Positions 16,750 through 28,116 are shown, counted from the first letter of the stretch. The stretch is DNA of 64,000 bases from Jiella avicenniae (GCF_021390325.1 NZ_JAJUWU010000020.1:62001-126000); one strand, 5' to 3'. The notes: a model not told the origin generated them from the letters alone. Numbers and translations are program-made.

Positions 16750-16755
16750 TTGACA
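16750..16755 (+). promoter_or_regulatory. -35 element of rnpB
   Basis: Perfect TTGACA 34 bp before the predicted 5' end of RNase P RNA. The matching -10 (near 16773-16778) is poor, so only the -35 box is marked. Confidence 0.45.
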
Positions 16756-16783
16756 AGCGCCGCCCCGTGGCCGAGTGAGGGCC

Positions 16784-17236
16784 GTCAGCCGGCCGGGCGG
16801 CCGCTCCCGTCACATGCCGAAAGGCGGCGGGGGAGGAAAGTCCGGGCTCCACGGAGAGACGGTGCCGGATAACGTCCGGCGGGGGCGACCCTAGGGAAAG
16901 TGCCACAGAAACCAGACCGCCCCGCCTACAGTACGGCTCGGCTTCCATCGCGGCGGATGCGCGAAGCGCGACCGAGCCGCACTGTTGGCGGGGTAAGGGT
17001 GAAAAGGTGGGGTAAGAGCCCACCGCGGCGCTGGTAACAGCGGCGGCATGGTAAACCCCACCGGGAGCAAGACCGAATAGGGACGACGTGGCGTGGGATT
17101 TCGTCCCACTGCCGGCCTCTCTCCGGGTCAGTCGTCCGGGTGGGTTGCTAGAGGCGGTCCGCGAGGACCGTCCCAGAGGAATGGTCGCCGGGCGGCTCTG
17201 CCGCTCACAGAACCCGGCTTACAGGCCGGCTGACAC
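16784..17236 (+). ncRNA. rnpB: RNase P RNA, bacterial class A
   Basis: The catalytic RNA that matures tRNA 5' ends. The universal core is visible: GAGGAAAGTCCGGGCTCC near 16834 (CR-I), CAGAAACCAGACCGCC, GGTAAGGGTGAAAAGGTGGG, GGTAAACCCCACCGGGAGCA, and AGAACCCGGCTTACAGG near 17209 (CR-V). Helix P1 defines the ends: GTCAGCCGGCC (16784-16794) pairs perfectly with GGCCGGCTGAC (17224-17234). Open frames crossing this interval are artefacts. Ends are accurate to a few bases. Confidence 0.95.
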
Positions 17237-17498
17237 CGCCACCTTCACCCATCGATCCGAGGCGCCTTTCGAAGGTCGCGGTGCTGGCGCAGGTCGGGGC
17301 GCGGGAGGAGGGAGAGCGGCTTCCCGGCGCCGCGACGATCGTCGGCGCCTACTCGCCGCTGGTCCGACCCGTGCCCACGTTTGACCATGTCGCTAGCCGG
17401 CAATGGAATTTCGCTCCCGACCGGTTCCGACGGCTCGAACATGCTGGGGAGCAGCGCCTCGGCCTTATGCCGCAGGCATTCCGGACCTTGGGTCAGCT

Positions 17499-17537
17499 TT
17501 CATAGCCAAATCGGAAGCATTCATGACCAAGTCGGAA
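17499..17537. repeat. Two 18-bp direct repeats at 21-bp spacing
   Basis: TTCATAGCCAAATCGGAA (17499-17516) and TTCATGACCAAGTCGGAA (17520-17537) differ at three positions. The 21-bp period is two helical turns, so both copies face the same side of the DNA, as in a tandem regulator site. The regulator is unknown. Confidence 0.55.
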
Positions 17538-17547
17538 TTCATTAATG

Positions 17548-17563
17548 TTAGTGGGGCGTTAAC
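17548..17563. promoter_or_regulatory. CtrA-like box upstream of mraZ
   Basis: TTAG-TGGGGCG-TTAAC fits the CtrA consensus TTAA-N7-TTAA with one mismatch. CtrA is the alphaproteobacterial cell-cycle regulator and is known to control division genes in relatives. Assignment here is by pattern only; the box lies 11 bp after the direct repeats and about 280 bp before mraZ. Confidence 0.35.
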
Positions 17564-17844
17564 GGGTCTCGCGTAAGCTGGCGACTTCCAGGAACGAACG
17601 GCGCGACAGGTCGCTTCCCATTGACGCCCACGGACGCCCATGCTATCCCAAAACCCATGTCGAAAGGGCCGTTTCGGGCCCCCATTCAAGCAAAGCGTAT
17701 CGTGCTTCCGTCCGTCGGAAGAAGCGGGCCGGGCTTCGTCGCAAGCCCCGGCCGGAGGGTGGTGTCGTGCCTTCCGTCCGACGGGCGCGGAGGTCGGAGT
17801 GGGTGTTGCGAAGGCGCGAATGCCGGGCGAGGTGGGTCGTTTAG

Positions 17845-18321
17845 TTGTCGATGGACCGCTTTCTTTCGAGCTACGTCCACAACGTCGACTCCAAGGGTCG
17901 GGTGTCCGTTCCCTCGCAGTTTCGGCAGGTGATCGAGCGGCGCGGCATTCGCGAGCTGTTCGCCATGCGGGCGCTTTCGCAGCCGGCGATCAACGTCGGC
18001 GGGCCGGAAATGATGGAGCATTTCGAGAAGCAGATGGAGGCGCTCGATCCGTTCAGCGATCTCTATCAGGAGATGGCGCTCTACGCCTATGGCGACGGGG
18101 CCTATCTGAAGACCGACACGGAGGGGCGTATCCTGATGACCGATTTCATTCGGTCCCATACGGGGATCACGGACCGCGTCACCTTCGTCGGTGTGAAGGA
18201 TACGTTTCAGCTCTGGGAGCCGGAGCGTTTCGATGCGGTGCGCGGGGCGCTGCGCGACCGGTTGAGGGAAAAACTCACGGGGGGTCGGGGGGCTTCGGTC
18301 TCCACCGAGACACCGGAATAA
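17845..18321 (+). CDS. mraZ: Division/cell wall cluster transcriptional regulator MraZ
   Basis: 158 residues if read from TTG 17845, which is 9 nt after AGGTGGG; ATG 17851 gives the familiar [21 protein letters not shown] start but lies farther from the Shine-Dalgarno. Two AbrB-like SpoVT repeats are visible ([16 protein letters not shown] about 15-30, and [18 protein letters not shown] near 92-110). First gene of the dcw operon; MraZ represses its own operon by binding DNA upstream. Its TAA overlaps the rsmH ATG by one base. Confidence 0.93.
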   Translation: MSMDRFLSSYVHNVDSKGRVSVPSQFRQVIERRGIRELFAMRALSQPAINVGGPEMMEHFEKQMEALDPFSDLYQEMALYAYGDGAYLKTDTEGRILMTDFIRSHTGITDRVTFVGVKDTFQLWEPERFDAVRGALRDRLREKLTGGRGASVSTETPE

Positions 18322-19355
18322 TGGCGGGCGACGAAGGGACCGAGGATCCCGGCGTTGGCGGACCAGTTCGTCATGTTCCGGTGCTTTTGGACGAAGTGGT
18401 CGGCGCGCTCGCGCCGGCCACCGGCGACGTCGTCGTCGACGGCACCTTCGGTGCAGGCGGCTACAGCCGGGCGATCCTCGGACGTGGCGCGAACGTCGTC
18501 GCGATCGACCGCGATCCGACCGCCGTCGCTGCGGGGCAAGCGCTGCTGCGCGAGCACGGTGGTCGTCTCGTCCTCGTCGAGGGTCGCTTCTCCGAACTCG
18601 ACCTCGTCGCTGCCGCGCAGGCACCTGCCGGCGTCGACGGTGTGGTTCTCGACATCGGCGTGTCGTCCATGCAGATCGATCAGGCCGAGCGTGGCTTCTC
18701 GTTCCAGAAGGACGGGCCGCTCGACATGCGCATGGGCAACCATGGAGCAACGGCTGCAGATGTCGTCAATACGCTGAAGGCCGGCGATCTCGCCCGCGTC
18801 CTCGGCTTTCTCGGCGAGGAGCGGCAGGCCGGACGGATCGCCCGGGCGATCGTCGCCCGGCGGGGCGAGCGGCCGTTCGAGCGCACGCTCGATCTCGCTC
18901 AGGTCATCGCCGGCGTGGTGGGGCGCTCGCCCAAGGACAAGATCGATCCGGCCACCCGCAGCTTTCAGGCGCTGCGCATCTTCGTCAACGACGAGCTCGG
19001 CGAACTGGCGCGGGCGCTCGTCGCCGCCGAGCGGGTGCTGAAGCCCGGCGGACGGCTCGTCGTCGTCACCTTCCACTCGCTGGAGGACAGGATCGTCAAG
19101 CGCTTCCTCAAGGATCGCTCGACGCAGCCGTCCGGCTCGCGGCATCTGCCGAATGTCGGCCACCACGCGATCACCTTTTCCGCCGGCAACAAGGCGTTGG
19201 CGGCGAGCGAGGCCGAGGCGGACCGAAACCCGCGTGCGCGCTCGGCCAAACTCCGGACCGGAATCCGGACCGCGCAAGCGCCGCGCGACGCCGCGGACGC
19301 CCTCGCATTCGCCGGGCTGCCGAGCCTTGCCGACCTGCCCGAGACGGGAGCTTAA
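18321..19355 (+). CDS. rsmH: 16S rRNA (cytosine(1402)-N(4))-methyltransferase
   Basis: 344 residues. Methylates N4 of C1402 in 16S rRNA with SAM. Family text: [14 protein letters not shown] near the N terminus, [14 protein letters not shown] (SAM loop), [36 protein letters not shown], and [13 protein letters not shown] in the C-terminal part. The ATG overlaps the mraZ stop, giving tight coupling. Normal length. Also known as MraW. Confidence 0.97.
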   Translation: MAGDEGTEDPGVGGPVRHVPVLLDEVVGALAPATGDVVVDGTFGAGGYSRAILGRGANVVAIDRDPTAVAAGQALLREHGGRLVLVEGRFSELDLVAAAQAPAGVDGVVLDIGVSSMQIDQAERGFSFQKDGPLDMRMGNHGATAADVVNTLKAGDLARVLGFLGEERQAGRIARAIVARRGERPFERTLDLAQVIAGVVGRSPKDKIDPATRSFQALRIFVNDELGELARALVAAERVLKPGGRLVVVTFHSLEDRIVKRFLKDRSTQPSGSRHLPNVGHHAITFSAGNKALAASEAEADRNPRARSAKLRTGIRTAQAPRDAADALAFAGLPSLADLPETGA

Positions 19356-19358
19356 GCC

Positions 19359-19715
19359 GTGCTGAAGACACTGAACACCTTGCTGATCGCGGCGATGCTG
19401 GGGGCTGCGGCCTATACTTACGGCATCAAGCACGAAGCCGAACTGCTCGAGGCGGAAGTCTCCAAGGTCGATCGCAAGATCGCTCTCGAGAAGGAGACGA
19501 TCTCGCTCCTGGAAGCGGACTGGACGCTTCTGGAGCAGCCCGGCCGTCTGCAGCGGCTGGTCGACATCTATGCCGACGAGCTTCAGCTGAAGCCGATCCG
19601 CCCCGAGCAGATCGTCGAGCCCGACGAACTGCCCGCACCGCGAGCCGTGCCGCTTCCGGCGCCCATCCCCGAGGAAGGGCGCCTTGCCTACAACACCGGG
19701 ACGAGCCACCCATGA
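19359..19715 (+). CDS. ftsL: Cell division protein FtsL-like
   Basis: 118 residues with GTG start at 19359 (Shine-Dalgarno GGGAG). Bitopic inner-membrane protein: TM segment about 5-22 (LNTLLIAAMLGAAAYTYGIK), then a periplasmic coiled coil (EAELLEAEVSKVDRKIALEK, EKETISLLEADWTLLEQPGR) with LQRLVDIYADELQLKPI matching FtsL. The divisome FtsQLB complex contains this protein. The Pro-rich C-terminal tail is longer than in E. coli. Its stop overlaps the ftsI ATG. Confidence 0.88.
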   Translation: MLKTLNTLLIAAMLGAAAYTYGIKHEAELLEAEVSKVDRKIALEKETISLLEADWTLLEQPGRLQRLVDIYADELQLKPIRPEQIVEPDELPAPRAVPLPAPIPEEGRLAYNTGTSHP

Positions 19716-21463
19716 AGCGCTTCATCTCCGCCTTGAAACGCAGCGTCCGTCCGGTCGAACCGACCGCCGGAGAGGCCGGGCCCGGCCGGGCGCCCCGCGC
19801 CCCGGGTCGCCGGCGTCCCGGCCTTGACGGGCCGAAGAGTTCCGGCCGTTTCGCGCTGGCCATCGGGCTCTTCGCCGCAGTCTATCTCGTCATCGGTGCG
19901 CGGCTCGTCGAATGGGGTGCTGCCCCCGGCGAGACGGCCACCTATTTCCGCTCCAACCAGATCATGAGCGCGCGGCCGCAGATCATCGACCGTGACGGCC
20001 GGGTGCTGGCGACCGACATCACCACCTTCTCGCTGTTCGCCGAGCCGCGCCGGATCATCGATGCCGACGAGGCGAGCGAGCTTCTGCTCACCGTGATGCC
20101 GGATCTCGATCCGAAATGGCTCTACAAGCGGTTGTCCGGCGACCAGGGCTTCGTCTGGCTGCGCCGGGAACTCACGCCCGGGCAGAAGCAGGCGATCCTC
20201 GATCTCGGCATCCCCGGCATCGGCTTCCGTTCGGAAAAGAGCCGCTTCTATCCCGGCCGCAGCAGCGCCGCCTACATCGTCGGCCACGTCAACGTCGACA
20301 ATCAGGGCACGGCGGGGATGGAGAAGTGGATCGACGATCAGGGCTACAGGGCCCTGCAGAACTCCGGTCTCGCCACCGAAGCCGACCTGACTCCCGTCAA
20401 GCTCTCGATGGACCTCAGGGTCCAGCACATCGTCCAGGACGAGATCGAGCAGGGCATGGAGCGATATCAGGCGCTGGCCGCCGGCGGCGTCGTGCTCGAC
20501 GTCGAGACCGGCGAGATCATCGCCATGACGTCGGTGCCCGACTACGATCCGAACGTTCCGTCCCAGGCCCTCGACAAGAACCGGCTGAACCGCATGTCGG
20601 CGGGCCTCTACGAAATGGGCTCGACCTTCAAGACCTTCACCACGGCGATGGCGCTCGATTCCGGGAAGGTCAAGCTGACCGATTCCTTCGACGCCTCGAA
20701 GCCGATCCGCATCGGCGGCTTCTCGATCAGCGACTTCCACGGCAAGCGCCGCGTCCTGTCGGTGCCGGAGATCTTCATCTACTCCTCCAACATCGGCACG
20801 GCGCAGGAGGCCGAGAAGGTCGGCATCGAGGCGCATCAGGCGTTCCTGACCAAGCTCGGCCTGCTCAGCAAGTGGAAGACCGAGTTGCCGGAGGTCGCGA
20901 CGCCGACCCAGCCGAAGGTCTGGAAGCTGATCAACTCGATCACGATTTCCTTCGGCCACGGCGTCTCTACGACGCCCCTCAACACGGCCGTCGCGGCCGC
21001 CGCCCTGATGAACGGCGGCAAGCTCATCCCGCCGACCTTCCTGCCGCGCAGCAAGGAGGAGGCCGATGCGATCGCGGAACGCGTCGTGTCCGAGAAGACC
21101 AGCGACGAGATGCGCTATCTGTTCCGCCTCAACGTCGCCGACCAGCGCGGCTCGGGCAACAACGCCGACATCAAGGGCTACCGCGTCGGCGGCAAGACCG
21201 GCACGGCCAACAAGGTCGTCCACGGCCGCTACTCCGACACCAAGAAGTTCAACGCCTTCCTGGCGTCCTTCCCGATCGACCATCCGCGTTACATCGTCCT
21301 GACCGTCATCGACGAGCCGAAGGCGGAAAAGGGCAAGTACTACGCGACCGCCGGCATGAACGCGGCAGTCATGGCCGGCAACATCATCCGACGGTCGGCG
21401 ACCTTCCTCGGTGTCCATCCCGAATTCGGGGAGACCGGAAAGTCCTTGCTCGTCTCATATTAG
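19712..21463 (+). CDS. ftsI: Septal peptidoglycan transpeptidase FtsI (PBP3)
   Basis: 583 residues. A basic cytosolic tail (about 1-45), TM helix about 46-64, pedestal domain, then a penicillin-binding transpeptidase domain. Active-site motifs: Ser304-x-x-Lys307 in YEMGSTFKTF, SSN in IYSSNIGTAQ, and KTGT in VGGKTGTANK. Cross-links septal peptidoglycan. Starts within the ftsL stop (ATGA) and is followed by murE after 64 bp. The division-specific partner FtsW is in the same cluster. Confidence 0.96.
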   Translation: MKRFISALKRSVRPVEPTAGEAGPGRAPRAPGRRRPGLDGPKSSGRFALAIGLFAAVYLVIGARLVEWGAAPGETATYFRSNQIMSARPQIIDRDGRVLATDITTFSLFAEPRRIIDADEASELLLTVMPDLDPKWLYKRLSGDQGFVWLRRELTPGQKQAILDLGIPGIGFRSEKSRFYPGRSSAAYIVGHVNVDNQGTAGMEKWIDDQGYRALQNSGLATEADLTPVKLSMDLRVQHIVQDEIEQGMERYQALAAGGVVLDVETGEIIAMTSVPDYDPNVPSQALDKNRLNRMSAGLYEMGSTFKTFTTAMALDSGKVKLTDSFDASKPIRIGGFSISDFHGKRRVLSVPEIFIYSSNIGTAQEAEKVGIEAHQAFLTKLGLLSKWKTELPEVATPTQPKVWKLINSITISFGHGVSTTPLNTAVAAAALMNGGKLIPPTFLPRSKEEADAIAERVVSEKTSDEMRYLFRLNVADQRGSGNNADIKGYRVGGKTGTANKVVHGRYSDTKKFNAFLASFPIDHPRYIVLTVIDEPKAEKGKYYATAGMNAAVMAGNIIRRSATFLGVHPEFGETGKSLLVSY

Positions 21464-21527
21464 GCTCTAGAAGACGGGTCATCCCGTCGGCCACATGCCG
21501 GCGTCCGACCGAGCAAGGACAAGTTCG

Positions 21528-22976
21528 ATGCAGCTCTCCCTTCTGGCACGGGGGCTCGGCGCCATCGAGGGTGGCGCCGACCCCGACGTCACGTCCTTGA
21601 CCGCCGATTCGCGCAAGGTGCAGTCCGGTGCGCTGTTCGCGGCGCTGCCGGGGACGAAGGTCGACGGCACGGCCTTCGTCGCCGACGCCGAGGCGAAAGG
21701 CGCGGCAGCGCTCCTCTGCGCGGAGGGGGCGAGCATCGCCTCTTCGCTTCCGTTGGTCCGCAGCGCCGATCCGCGCCATGCCCTCGCCGTCATGGCTGCG
21801 CGGTTCTACGGGGCCCAGCCCGAATGTCTCGTCGCCGTGACCGGCACCGCGGGCAAGACCTCCATCGCCACCTTCACCCGGCAGATCTGGGAGAAGAGCG
21901 GCTACGCCGCCGCCTCGATCGGCACCACCGGCGTCGTCGCGCCGAACCGCACGATCGACGGCACGCTGACGACACCCGATCCGATCGAACTCGCCGAACT
22001 GCTTTCCAGCCTCGCGGCCGACGGCGTCACCCATGCGGCCATGGAAGCGTCGAGCCACGGCCTCGACCAGCGCCGGCTCGACGGCGTGCGCCTCGGCGCC
22101 GCGGCCTTCACCAATCTCGGCCACGATCATCTCGACTACCACCCCGATGCCGAGAGCTATTTCCAGGCGAAGATGCGGCTCTTCACGGCCCTTCTGCCGA
22201 CGGGCGGTGCGGCCGTCGTCAATGCCGACGACGCCTGGTCCGGCCGGGCGATCGAGGTCGCGACCGGCGCCTCCGCGCGGGTCATGACCGTCGGCCGAAA
22301 GGGCGACTTCCTGAAACTGAAGCGGCTCGAGCACGAACGCTCCCGGCAGATCGCCGAGATCGAGGCGGAGGGGCGCATCCACCGCATCGTCCTGCCGCTC
22401 GCCGGCAGCTTCCAGATGGCCAACGCGCTCGTCGCGGCGGGGCTGGCGATCGCGACGGGCGTTCCCGTCGCCGACGCCCTGGCGGCGCTCGAAGGGCTGA
22501 AGGGCGCCAGCGGGCGGCTCGAACTCGCCGGCACCACGACGGCTGGCGTCCCGGTCTTCGTTGACTACGCCCACAAGCCCGAGGCGCTGGAGAACGTCGT
22601 CAGCTCCGTCCGCCCCTTCACCACCGGCCGCATCGTCGTCGTCTTCGGCTGCGGCGGCGACCGGGACCGGGCCAAGCGCCCGATGATGGGCGAGATCGCG
22701 ACGCGTCTCGCCGACGTCGTCATCGTCACCGACGACAACCCCCGCTCGGAGGACCCGGCGAAGATCCGCGCTGCGATCATGGCCGCCGCCCCGGGCGCGC
22801 GGGAGGTGGCCGACCGCCGTCTGGCGATCCGCGAGGCGATCGCCGGCTCCCGGGCGGGGGATACGGTGATCATCGCCGGCAAGGGACACGAAACCGGCCA
22901 GAAGATCGGCGAGGTGACGCATCCTTTCAGTGACCACGCGGAAGTGCGGGCGGCGATCGCGGAGCTTCATGGATGA
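21528..22976 (+). CDS. murE: UDP-MurNAc-Ala-Glu:meso-diaminopimelate ligase
   Basis: 482 residues from ATG 21528 (AAGGA, 8-nt spacer). Mur ligase with P-loop TGTAGKTS (Lys110), central domain [15 protein letters not shown] and [11 protein letters not shown], and a C-terminal domain with the DNPRSEDP motif that specifies meso-diaminopimelate. Adds the third peptide residue to the cytosolic precursor. murF follows with an ATGA overlap. Confidence 0.97.
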   Translation: MQLSLLARGLGAIEGGADPDVTSLTADSRKVQSGALFAALPGTKVDGTAFVADAEAKGAAALLCAEGASIASSLPLVRSADPRHALAVMAARFYGAQPECLVAVTGTAGKTSIATFTRQIWEKSGYAAASIGTTGVVAPNRTIDGTLTTPDPIELAELLSSLAADGVTHAAMEASSHGLDQRRLDGVRLGAAAFTNLGHDHLDYHPDAESYFQAKMRLFTALLPTGGAAVVNADDAWSGRAIEVATGASARVMTVGRKGDFLKLKRLEHERSRQIAEIEAEGRIHRIVLPLAGSFQMANALVAAGLAIATGVPVADALAALEGLKGASGRLELAGTTTAGVPVFVDYAHKPEALENVVSSVRPFTTGRIVVVFGCGGDRDRAKRPMMGEIATRLADVVIVTDDNPRSEDPAKIRAAIMAAAPGAREVADRRLAIREAIAGSRAGDTVIIAGKGHETGQKIGEVTHPFSDHAEVRAAIAELHG

Positions 22977-24457
22977 CGGAACTGCTTTGGGAGACGGGCG
23001 TCCTCATCGACGCGATGCAGGCGCGGCCGATGGGCGATCTGCCCGAAGGGGTGACCGGCATCTCCATCGACACCCGCAGCATCGAGGCCGGGGAAGCGTT
23101 CTTCGCCATCAGGGGCGATCGGTTCGACGGCCATGACTTCCTGTCGACCGCGCAACGCGCCGGCGCCGGCATTGCCGTCGTCGCCGAGCAGAAGTTGCCG
23201 GCGCTCGGCCGGGTGCAGATTCCGATGCTGGTCGTCGACGACGTCCTCAAGGCGTTGTCCCGGCTCGCCGAGGCGGCCCGGGCGCGGTCCAGGGCGAAGA
23301 TCGTCGCGGTGACCGGCAGCGTCGGCAAGACCACCACCAAGGAAGCGTTGCGCCACGGGCTTTCCGCCGTCGGCACCGTCCATGCGAGCGCGGCGTCCTT
23401 CAACAACCATTGGGGCGTTCCCCTGTCGCTCGCCCGGCTTCCTGCCGAGACGAGCTATGCCGTCTTCGAGATCGGCATGAACCATCCGAGAGAGATCCGC
23501 CCGCTGGTCTCTCTCGTCCGCCCCGACGTCGCCATCGTCACCCTGATCGCGCCGGCCCATCTCGGCCATTTCCGCGATCTCGACGAGATCGCCGAGGCAA
23601 AGGCGGAGATCTTCGAGGGAGTGGTGCCGGGCGGCGCCGCGATCCTCAATGCCGACGATCCGAAATGCGGTCTCCTCGCCGATTACGCCCGCAAGGTCGG
23701 CGTCGCCGACATCGTGACCTTCGGTGAGGGCTCCGGCGCCGATTTCCGACTGATCGCCTTTGAGGCGACGCCCGAGGGCGCCAATGTCGACGCGGAGATT
23801 GCCGGCGAGCCGCTGCGCTTTTCGCTGTCGACCCCCGGCCGACACATGGCTCAAAACGTTCTCGCCGTCCTCGGCGCGGCTCATCGCATCGGCGCCGACG
23901 TCGAGAGGGTCGCCGCGGCGCTGGCGGGGTGGCGTGCGGTGAAAGGCAGGGGCGCCCGCCATCGCCTGAGCGTTCCCGGCGGCGGCGTCACGCTGATCGA
24001 CGACAGCTACAACGCCAATCCCGCCTCGATGCGTGCCGCGCTGGACGTTCTCTCCCGCGCCGAGCCCGGCAAGGACGCCCGGCGCATCGCCGTTCTCGGC
24101 GACATGCTCGAACTCGGCACGTCTTCGGCCGAACTGCACGCCGGGCTGAAGGAACACGTCCTTGCGGCGAAGGTCGATATGGTATTTCTCGCCGGCGAAG
24201 AGATGAAGGCGCTCGACGAGGCGCTGGCGGGCAGCCTCGCCTGCCGGTGGCACGAGACCAACGACGAGCTCCTCGCCGATCTCGAAAGCACCATGGAGGG
24301 CGGCGACGTCGTTCTGGTGAAGGCCTCGAAGAGTATTGGATTTTCCCGATTGGTCGAAACTCTGCTGTCACGCCACGAAGATGCGACGGAGGCGAAAGCG
24401 GCTTCCGGCGAGACCGGGTCCGCGATGGCGGACGAGACCCCGGGAGAGGCCCGATGA
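22973..24457 (+). CDS. murF: UDP-MurNAc-tripeptide:D-Ala-D-Ala ligase
   Basis: 494 residues. P-loop [11 protein letters not shown] near residue 118, [29 protein letters not shown], and [18 protein letters not shown] in the C-terminal domain are MurF text. It completes the pentapeptide precursor. The last ~30 residues ([20 protein letters not shown]) are a polar tail of no known role. Both ends overlap neighbours by 4 bp (murE, mraY), so the ribosome probably passes straight through. Confidence 0.96.
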   Translation: MTELLWETGVLIDAMQARPMGDLPEGVTGISIDTRSIEAGEAFFAIRGDRFDGHDFLSTAQRAGAGIAVVAEQKLPALGRVQIPMLVVDDVLKALSRLAEAARARSRAKIVAVTGSVGKTTTKEALRHGLSAVGTVHASAASFNNHWGVPLSLARLPAETSYAVFEIGMNHPREIRPLVSLVRPDVAIVTLIAPAHLGHFRDLDEIAEAKAEIFEGVVPGGAAILNADDPKCGLLADYARKVGVADIVTFGEGSGADFRLIAFEATPEGANVDAEIAGEPLRFSLSTPGRHMAQNVLAVLGAAHRIGADVERVAAALAGWRAVKGRGARHRLSVPGGGVTLIDDSYNANPASMRAALDVLSRAEPGKDARRIAVLGDMLELGTSSAELHAGLKEHVLAAKVDMVFLAGEEMKALDEALAGSLACRWHETNDELLADLESTMEGGDVVLVKASKSIGFSRLVETLLSRHEDATEAKAASGETGSAMADETPGEAR

Positions 24458-25536
24458 TCGCCTATCTGGCCGAATTCGCCGATACCTTCCCGCTCTTCAA
24501 CGTCTTTCGTTACATCACCTTCCGCACCGGCGCGGCGATGATCACCGGTTTCATCGTCGTCTTCCTGTTCGGGCCGGCGATCATCGCCGTCTTGAGGTTG
24601 CGCCAGGGGCGGGGCCAGCCGATTCGTGCGGACGGGCCGCAAACCCATTTCAAGAAGGCGGGCACGCCGACCATGGGCGGGCTGATGATCCTGTCCGGCG
24701 TCCTCGTCTCGACGCTGCTGTGGGCGGATCTGCGCAACATCTACGTCTGGACGGTGCTGCTGGTCACTGTCGGCTTCGGCGCCATCGGCTTTTACGACGA
24801 CTATCTGAAGGTGACGAAGCAGAGCCATCTCGGCTTTTCCGGCCGGGCGCGTCTGGCGATCGAATTCGTCATCGCCGGACTGACGGTCGGGGCGATCGTC
24901 TATGCCGGCACCGGCAGTTTCGCCACCTCGCTCGCCTTGCCCTTCATCAAGGAAGTTCTGCTCAATCTCGGCCTGTTCTACGTCGTCTTCGGCGCGTTCG
25001 TGATCGTCGGGGCGGCCAATGCCGTCAACCTGACGGACGGGCTCGACGGCCTCGCGATCGTGCCGATCATGATCGCCGCCGCCGCCTTCGGCCTGATCGC
25101 CTACATTTCCGGCAACGTGAATTTCTCCAACTACCTGCAGATCCACTATGTCGCAGGCACCGGCGAACTCTCGCCGCTCTGCGGTGCGGTGATCGGCGCC
25201 GGGCTCGGCTTTCTCTGGTTCAATGCGCCGCCGGCAGCGATCTTCATGGGAGACACCGGTTCGCTGGCGCTGGGCGGCATGACGGGCGCGATCGCCGTCG
25301 CCACCAAGCACGAGATCGTCCTCGCCATCATCGGCGGTCTTTTCGTCATCGAGGCGATGTCGGTGATCATCCAGGTCGCCTCCTTCAAGCTCACCGGCAA
25401 GCGCGTCTTCCTGATGGCCCCGATCCATCACCATTTCGAGAAGCTGGGCTGGACGGAGAGTCAAGTAGTGGTACGCTTCTGGATCATCGCCTTCATGTTG
25501 GCCTTCGTGGGTCTGTCCACCCTGAAACTGAGATGA
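24454..25536 (+). CDS. mraY: Phospho-MurNAc-pentapeptide translocase
   Basis: 360 residues, ten predicted TM helices. Transfers phospho-MurNAc-pentapeptide to undecaprenyl phosphate to make lipid I. Conserved active-site text: [19 protein letters not shown] (Asp pair), [25 protein letters not shown] and the HHHFEKLGW loop. ATGA overlap with murF; murD starts 10 bp after the stop. Confidence 0.97.
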   Translation: MIAYLAEFADTFPLFNVFRYITFRTGAAMITGFIVVFLFGPAIIAVLRLRQGRGQPIRADGPQTHFKKAGTPTMGGLMILSGVLVSTLLWADLRNIYVWTVLLVTVGFGAIGFYDDYLKVTKQSHLGFSGRARLAIEFVIAGLTVGAIVYAGTGSFATSLALPFIKEVLLNLGLFYVVFGAFVIVGAANAVNLTDGLDGLAIVPIMIAAAAFGLIAYISGNVNFSNYLQIHYVAGTGELSPLCGAVIGAGLGFLWFNAPPAAIFMGDTGSLALGGMTGAIAVATKHEIVLAIIGGLFVIEAMSVIIQVASFKLTGKRVFLMAPIHHHFEKLGWTESQVVVRFWIIAFMLAFVGLSTLKLR

Positions 25537-25546
25537 GCCAGACGAG

Positions 25547-26947
25547 ATGATCCCCGTCACCAGTCTCGCCGGTGAACGTGTCGCCCTTTTCGGCCTCGGC
25601 GGGTCGGGTCTTGCCACGGCCGAGGCTCTCGTCGCCGGCGGGGCCGATGTTCTCGCCTTCGACGACAATCCGGCCAGCGTCGCAAAGGCGGCCGAGGCCG
25701 GCATCGTGACGGGAGACCTCAGAAACGCCGACTGGACGCGCCTGTCCGCGCTGGTCCTGTCGCCGGGCGTGCCGCTCACCCATCCGAGACCGCACTGGAG
25801 CGTCGACCTCGCCCGTGTCCATCAGGTGCCCGTCGTCGGCGACATCGAACTCTTCACGCGCGAACGGCGGATCCGCGCGCCCTCGGCACCCTTCGTCGCG
25901 ATTACCGGAACCAACGGCAAGTCGACGACGACGGCGCTGATCGCCCACTGCCTGAAGGTCGCCGGCAAGGATACCCAGCTCGGCGGCAACATCGGCGTCG
26001 CCGTCCTCACCCTCGATCCGCCGACGCCCGAGCGTCATTACGTCGTCGAGTGTTCGTCCTACCAGATCGATCTCGCGCCATCGATCGAGCCGACCGTCGG
26101 GCTCCTTCTCAACCTGTCGCCCGACCATCTCGACCGCCACGGCAGCATGGGCAATTACGCCGCGATCAAGGCCCGGCTCGTCGCCAATGCCGAGATGGCT
26201 GTGATCGGCATCGACACCGAGCCCTGCCGCCATATAGCCGAGGGCCTCGCCTCCGACGGCAGGGACGTGACGCGGATCTCGCAATCCGCCGCTCTCGACG
26301 GCGGCGTCGGCTTCGACGGCAAGAGCCTCGTCCGACGGATGAGGGGCTTTGCCGAGGCGCGGTTCGATCTGTCCGCCATCGGCTCGCTGCGCGGGCGCCA
26401 CAATGCCCAGAACGCCGCCGCCGCCGTCGCCGCGCTCACCCGTCTCGGTGTCGACGACGAGACCATCGCGCGGGGCCTGACGAGTTTTCCCGGCCTCGCC
26501 CATCGGATGGAACAGGTCGGCCGCTCCGGTCCCGTCCTCTTCGTCAACGATTCCAAGGCCACCAACGCCGATGCCGCGGCTCCGGCGCTCGCCGCCTTCC
26601 AGCGCATCTACTGGATTGCCGGCGGCCTCCCGAAAGAAGGCGGCATCGCGTCGCTCAAACCGTTCTTTCCGCGCATCGCCAAGGCTTATCTGATCGGCGA
26701 GGCGGCCCCCGCCTTCGCCGCCACTCTTGGTGAACGAATTCCTTACGAAATCTCTGGCACACTGTCCGTCGCCGTCGAACATGCGGCGGCCGATGCGAAG
26801 GCGGCCGGAGAGGAAGCCGTGGTTCTCCTGTCTCCGGCCTGTGCGAGCTTCGACCAGTTTCGGAATTTCGAGGTCAGGGGCGATGCCTTCCGCGCGGTGG
26901 TGGCAGGCCTGCCGGACGTCGAGGAGATCCGCGGAGAGACCGGATGA
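25547..26947 (+). CDS. murD: UDP-MurNAc-L-alanine:D-glutamate ligase
   Basis: 466 residues. N-terminal Rossmann-like domain ([17 protein letters not shown]), P-loop [15 protein letters not shown] near residue 126, [22 protein letters not shown], and [13 protein letters not shown]. Adds D-glutamate to UDP-MurNAc-L-Ala. Its TGA overlaps the ftsW ATG. Length and motifs normal. Confidence 0.97.
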   Translation: MIPVTSLAGERVALFGLGGSGLATAEALVAGGADVLAFDDNPASVAKAAEAGIVTGDLRNADWTRLSALVLSPGVPLTHPRPHWSVDLARVHQVPVVGDIELFTRERRIRAPSAPFVAITGTNGKSTTTALIAHCLKVAGKDTQLGGNIGVAVLTLDPPTPERHYVVECSSYQIDLAPSIEPTVGLLLNLSPDHLDRHGSMGNYAAIKARLVANAEMAVIGIDTEPCRHIAEGLASDGRDVTRISQSAALDGGVGFDGKSLVRRMRGFAEARFDLSAIGSLRGRHNAQNAAAAVAALTRLGVDDETIARGLTSFPGLAHRMEQVGRSGPVLFVNDSKATNADAAAPALAAFQRIYWIAGGLPKEGGIASLKPFFPRIAKAYLIGEAAPAFAATLGERIPYEISGTLSVAVEHAAADAKAAGEEAVVLLSPACASFDQFRNFEVRGDAFRAVVAGLPDVEEIRGETG

Positions 26948-28113
26948 TGAGTGCATTGACGGGACGGGAGACGGCGACGCTCCTGACGGACTGGTGGCGG
27001 AGCGTCGACAAGTGGCTGCTCGCGGCCTTCCTGATCCTGCTGGTCGCCGGCTTCATGCTGTCCTTTGCGGCGAGTCCGCCGGTCGCCGAGCGCATCGGCC
27101 TCGAGCCGTTCCATTTCGTCAAGCGGCACGCGCTCTTCCTCGTCCCCTCCGTGCTGGTGATGATGGCGACCTCGATGCTGTCGCCGCGCGGCGTGCGCCG
27201 GGCCTCGTTCCTCATCCTCATCGGGGCGATCGTCCTGATGATCGCGGCGCTGTTCTTTGGAACGGAGATCAAGGGCGCACGGCGCTGGATCGACTTCGGC
27301 CCGCTCAACATCCAGCCGTCTGAGTTCATGAAGCCCTGCTTCATCGTCATCTGCGCATGGCTGCTCGCCGAAAAGGTCAAGCGGGCGGATGTTCCGGGCA
27401 ATCTCTATGCGATGATCCTGCTCCTCATCGTCACCGCGCTGCTCGTCGCCCAGCCCGATCTCGGCCAGACCATGCTGGTCGCCGGCGCCTGGGGCGGCCT
27501 CGTCTTCATGGCCGGCCTCTCCTGGCTGTGGATCGTGCTCCTCGGCGGCGTCGGCCTTGCCGGCGCGGCGGGCGCCTATTTCATGTTCGACCACGTGGCG
27601 AGCCGCATCAACCGGTTCTGGACCGGCGAGGGCGACACCTTCCAGACCGACCGGGCGCGCGAAGCGATCCTCAACGGCGGCTGGCTCGGCCAGGGGCCGG
27701 GCGAGGGGACGGTGAAGCGGCTTCTGCCGGACAGCCACACCGACTTCGCCTTCTCGGTGCTGGCCGAGGAATTCGGCATCGTCGCCTGCATGGTTCTGGC
27801 GACGCTCTTCGCCTTCGTCGTCCTGCGCGGCCTCTCGACGGCGCTGAAGCAGCGCGATCCGTTCGTGCGCCTGTCGATCTGCGGCCTCGTCTTCATCTTC
27901 GGCCTGCAGTCGATCATCAACATGGCGGTGAACCTGCAGCTGATGCCGGCCAAGGGCATGACGCTGCCCTTCATCTCCTATGGCGGGTCCTCGATGCTGG
28001 CAATCGCCATGTCCGCCGGTTTCATCCTCGCTCTCACCCGCAAGCGGGCCGAGAACCGTTCCTTCACCGACAAGCTCGTCCACAGGACCTGGGTGCTGCA
28101 CGGGGCGACGTGA
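26944..28113 (+). CDS. ftsW: Septal peptidoglycan polymerase FtsW (SEDS family)
   Basis: 389 residues, about ten TM helices, no long N-terminal tail. SEDS text: [68 protein letters not shown], and [18 protein letters not shown] proteins are glycosyltransferases that work with class B PBPs, here FtsI. ATGA-type overlap with murD. The next reading frame begins 3 bp after its stop and is not murG, which is unusual for the cluster. Confidence 0.96.
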   Translation: MMSALTGRETATLLTDWWRSVDKWLLAAFLILLVAGFMLSFAASPPVAERIGLEPFHFVKRHALFLVPSVLVMMATSMLSPRGVRRASFLILIGAIVLMIAALFFGTEIKGARRWIDFGPLNIQPSEFMKPCFIVICAWLLAEKVKRADVPGNLYAMILLLIVTALLVAQPDLGQTMLVAGAWGGLVFMAGLSWLWIVLLGGVGLAGAAGAYFMFDHVASRINRFWTGEGDTFQTDRAREAILNGGWLGQGPGEGTVKRLLPDSHTDFAFSVLAEEFGIVACMVLATLFAFVVLRGLSTALKQRDPFVRLSICGLVFIFGLQSIINMAVNLQLMPAKGMTLPFISYGGSSMLAIAMSAGFILALTRKRAENRSFTDKLVHRTWVLHGAT

Positions 28114-28116
28114 TCG

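Larger units (their letters stand above)
17241..17844. promoter_or_regulatory. Upstream region of the dcw cluster, no gene seen
   Basis: About 600 bp between rnpB and mraZ. Its middle (17500-17575) is AT-richer than the surroundings and carries two 18-bp direct repeats and a CtrA-like box, listed separately. Close to mraZ, GTGGGT occurs twice (17799 and 17832); MraZ proteins bind tandem G-rich boxes of this kind, but spacing here is longer than usual. No open frame looks like a protein. Confidence 0.45.
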
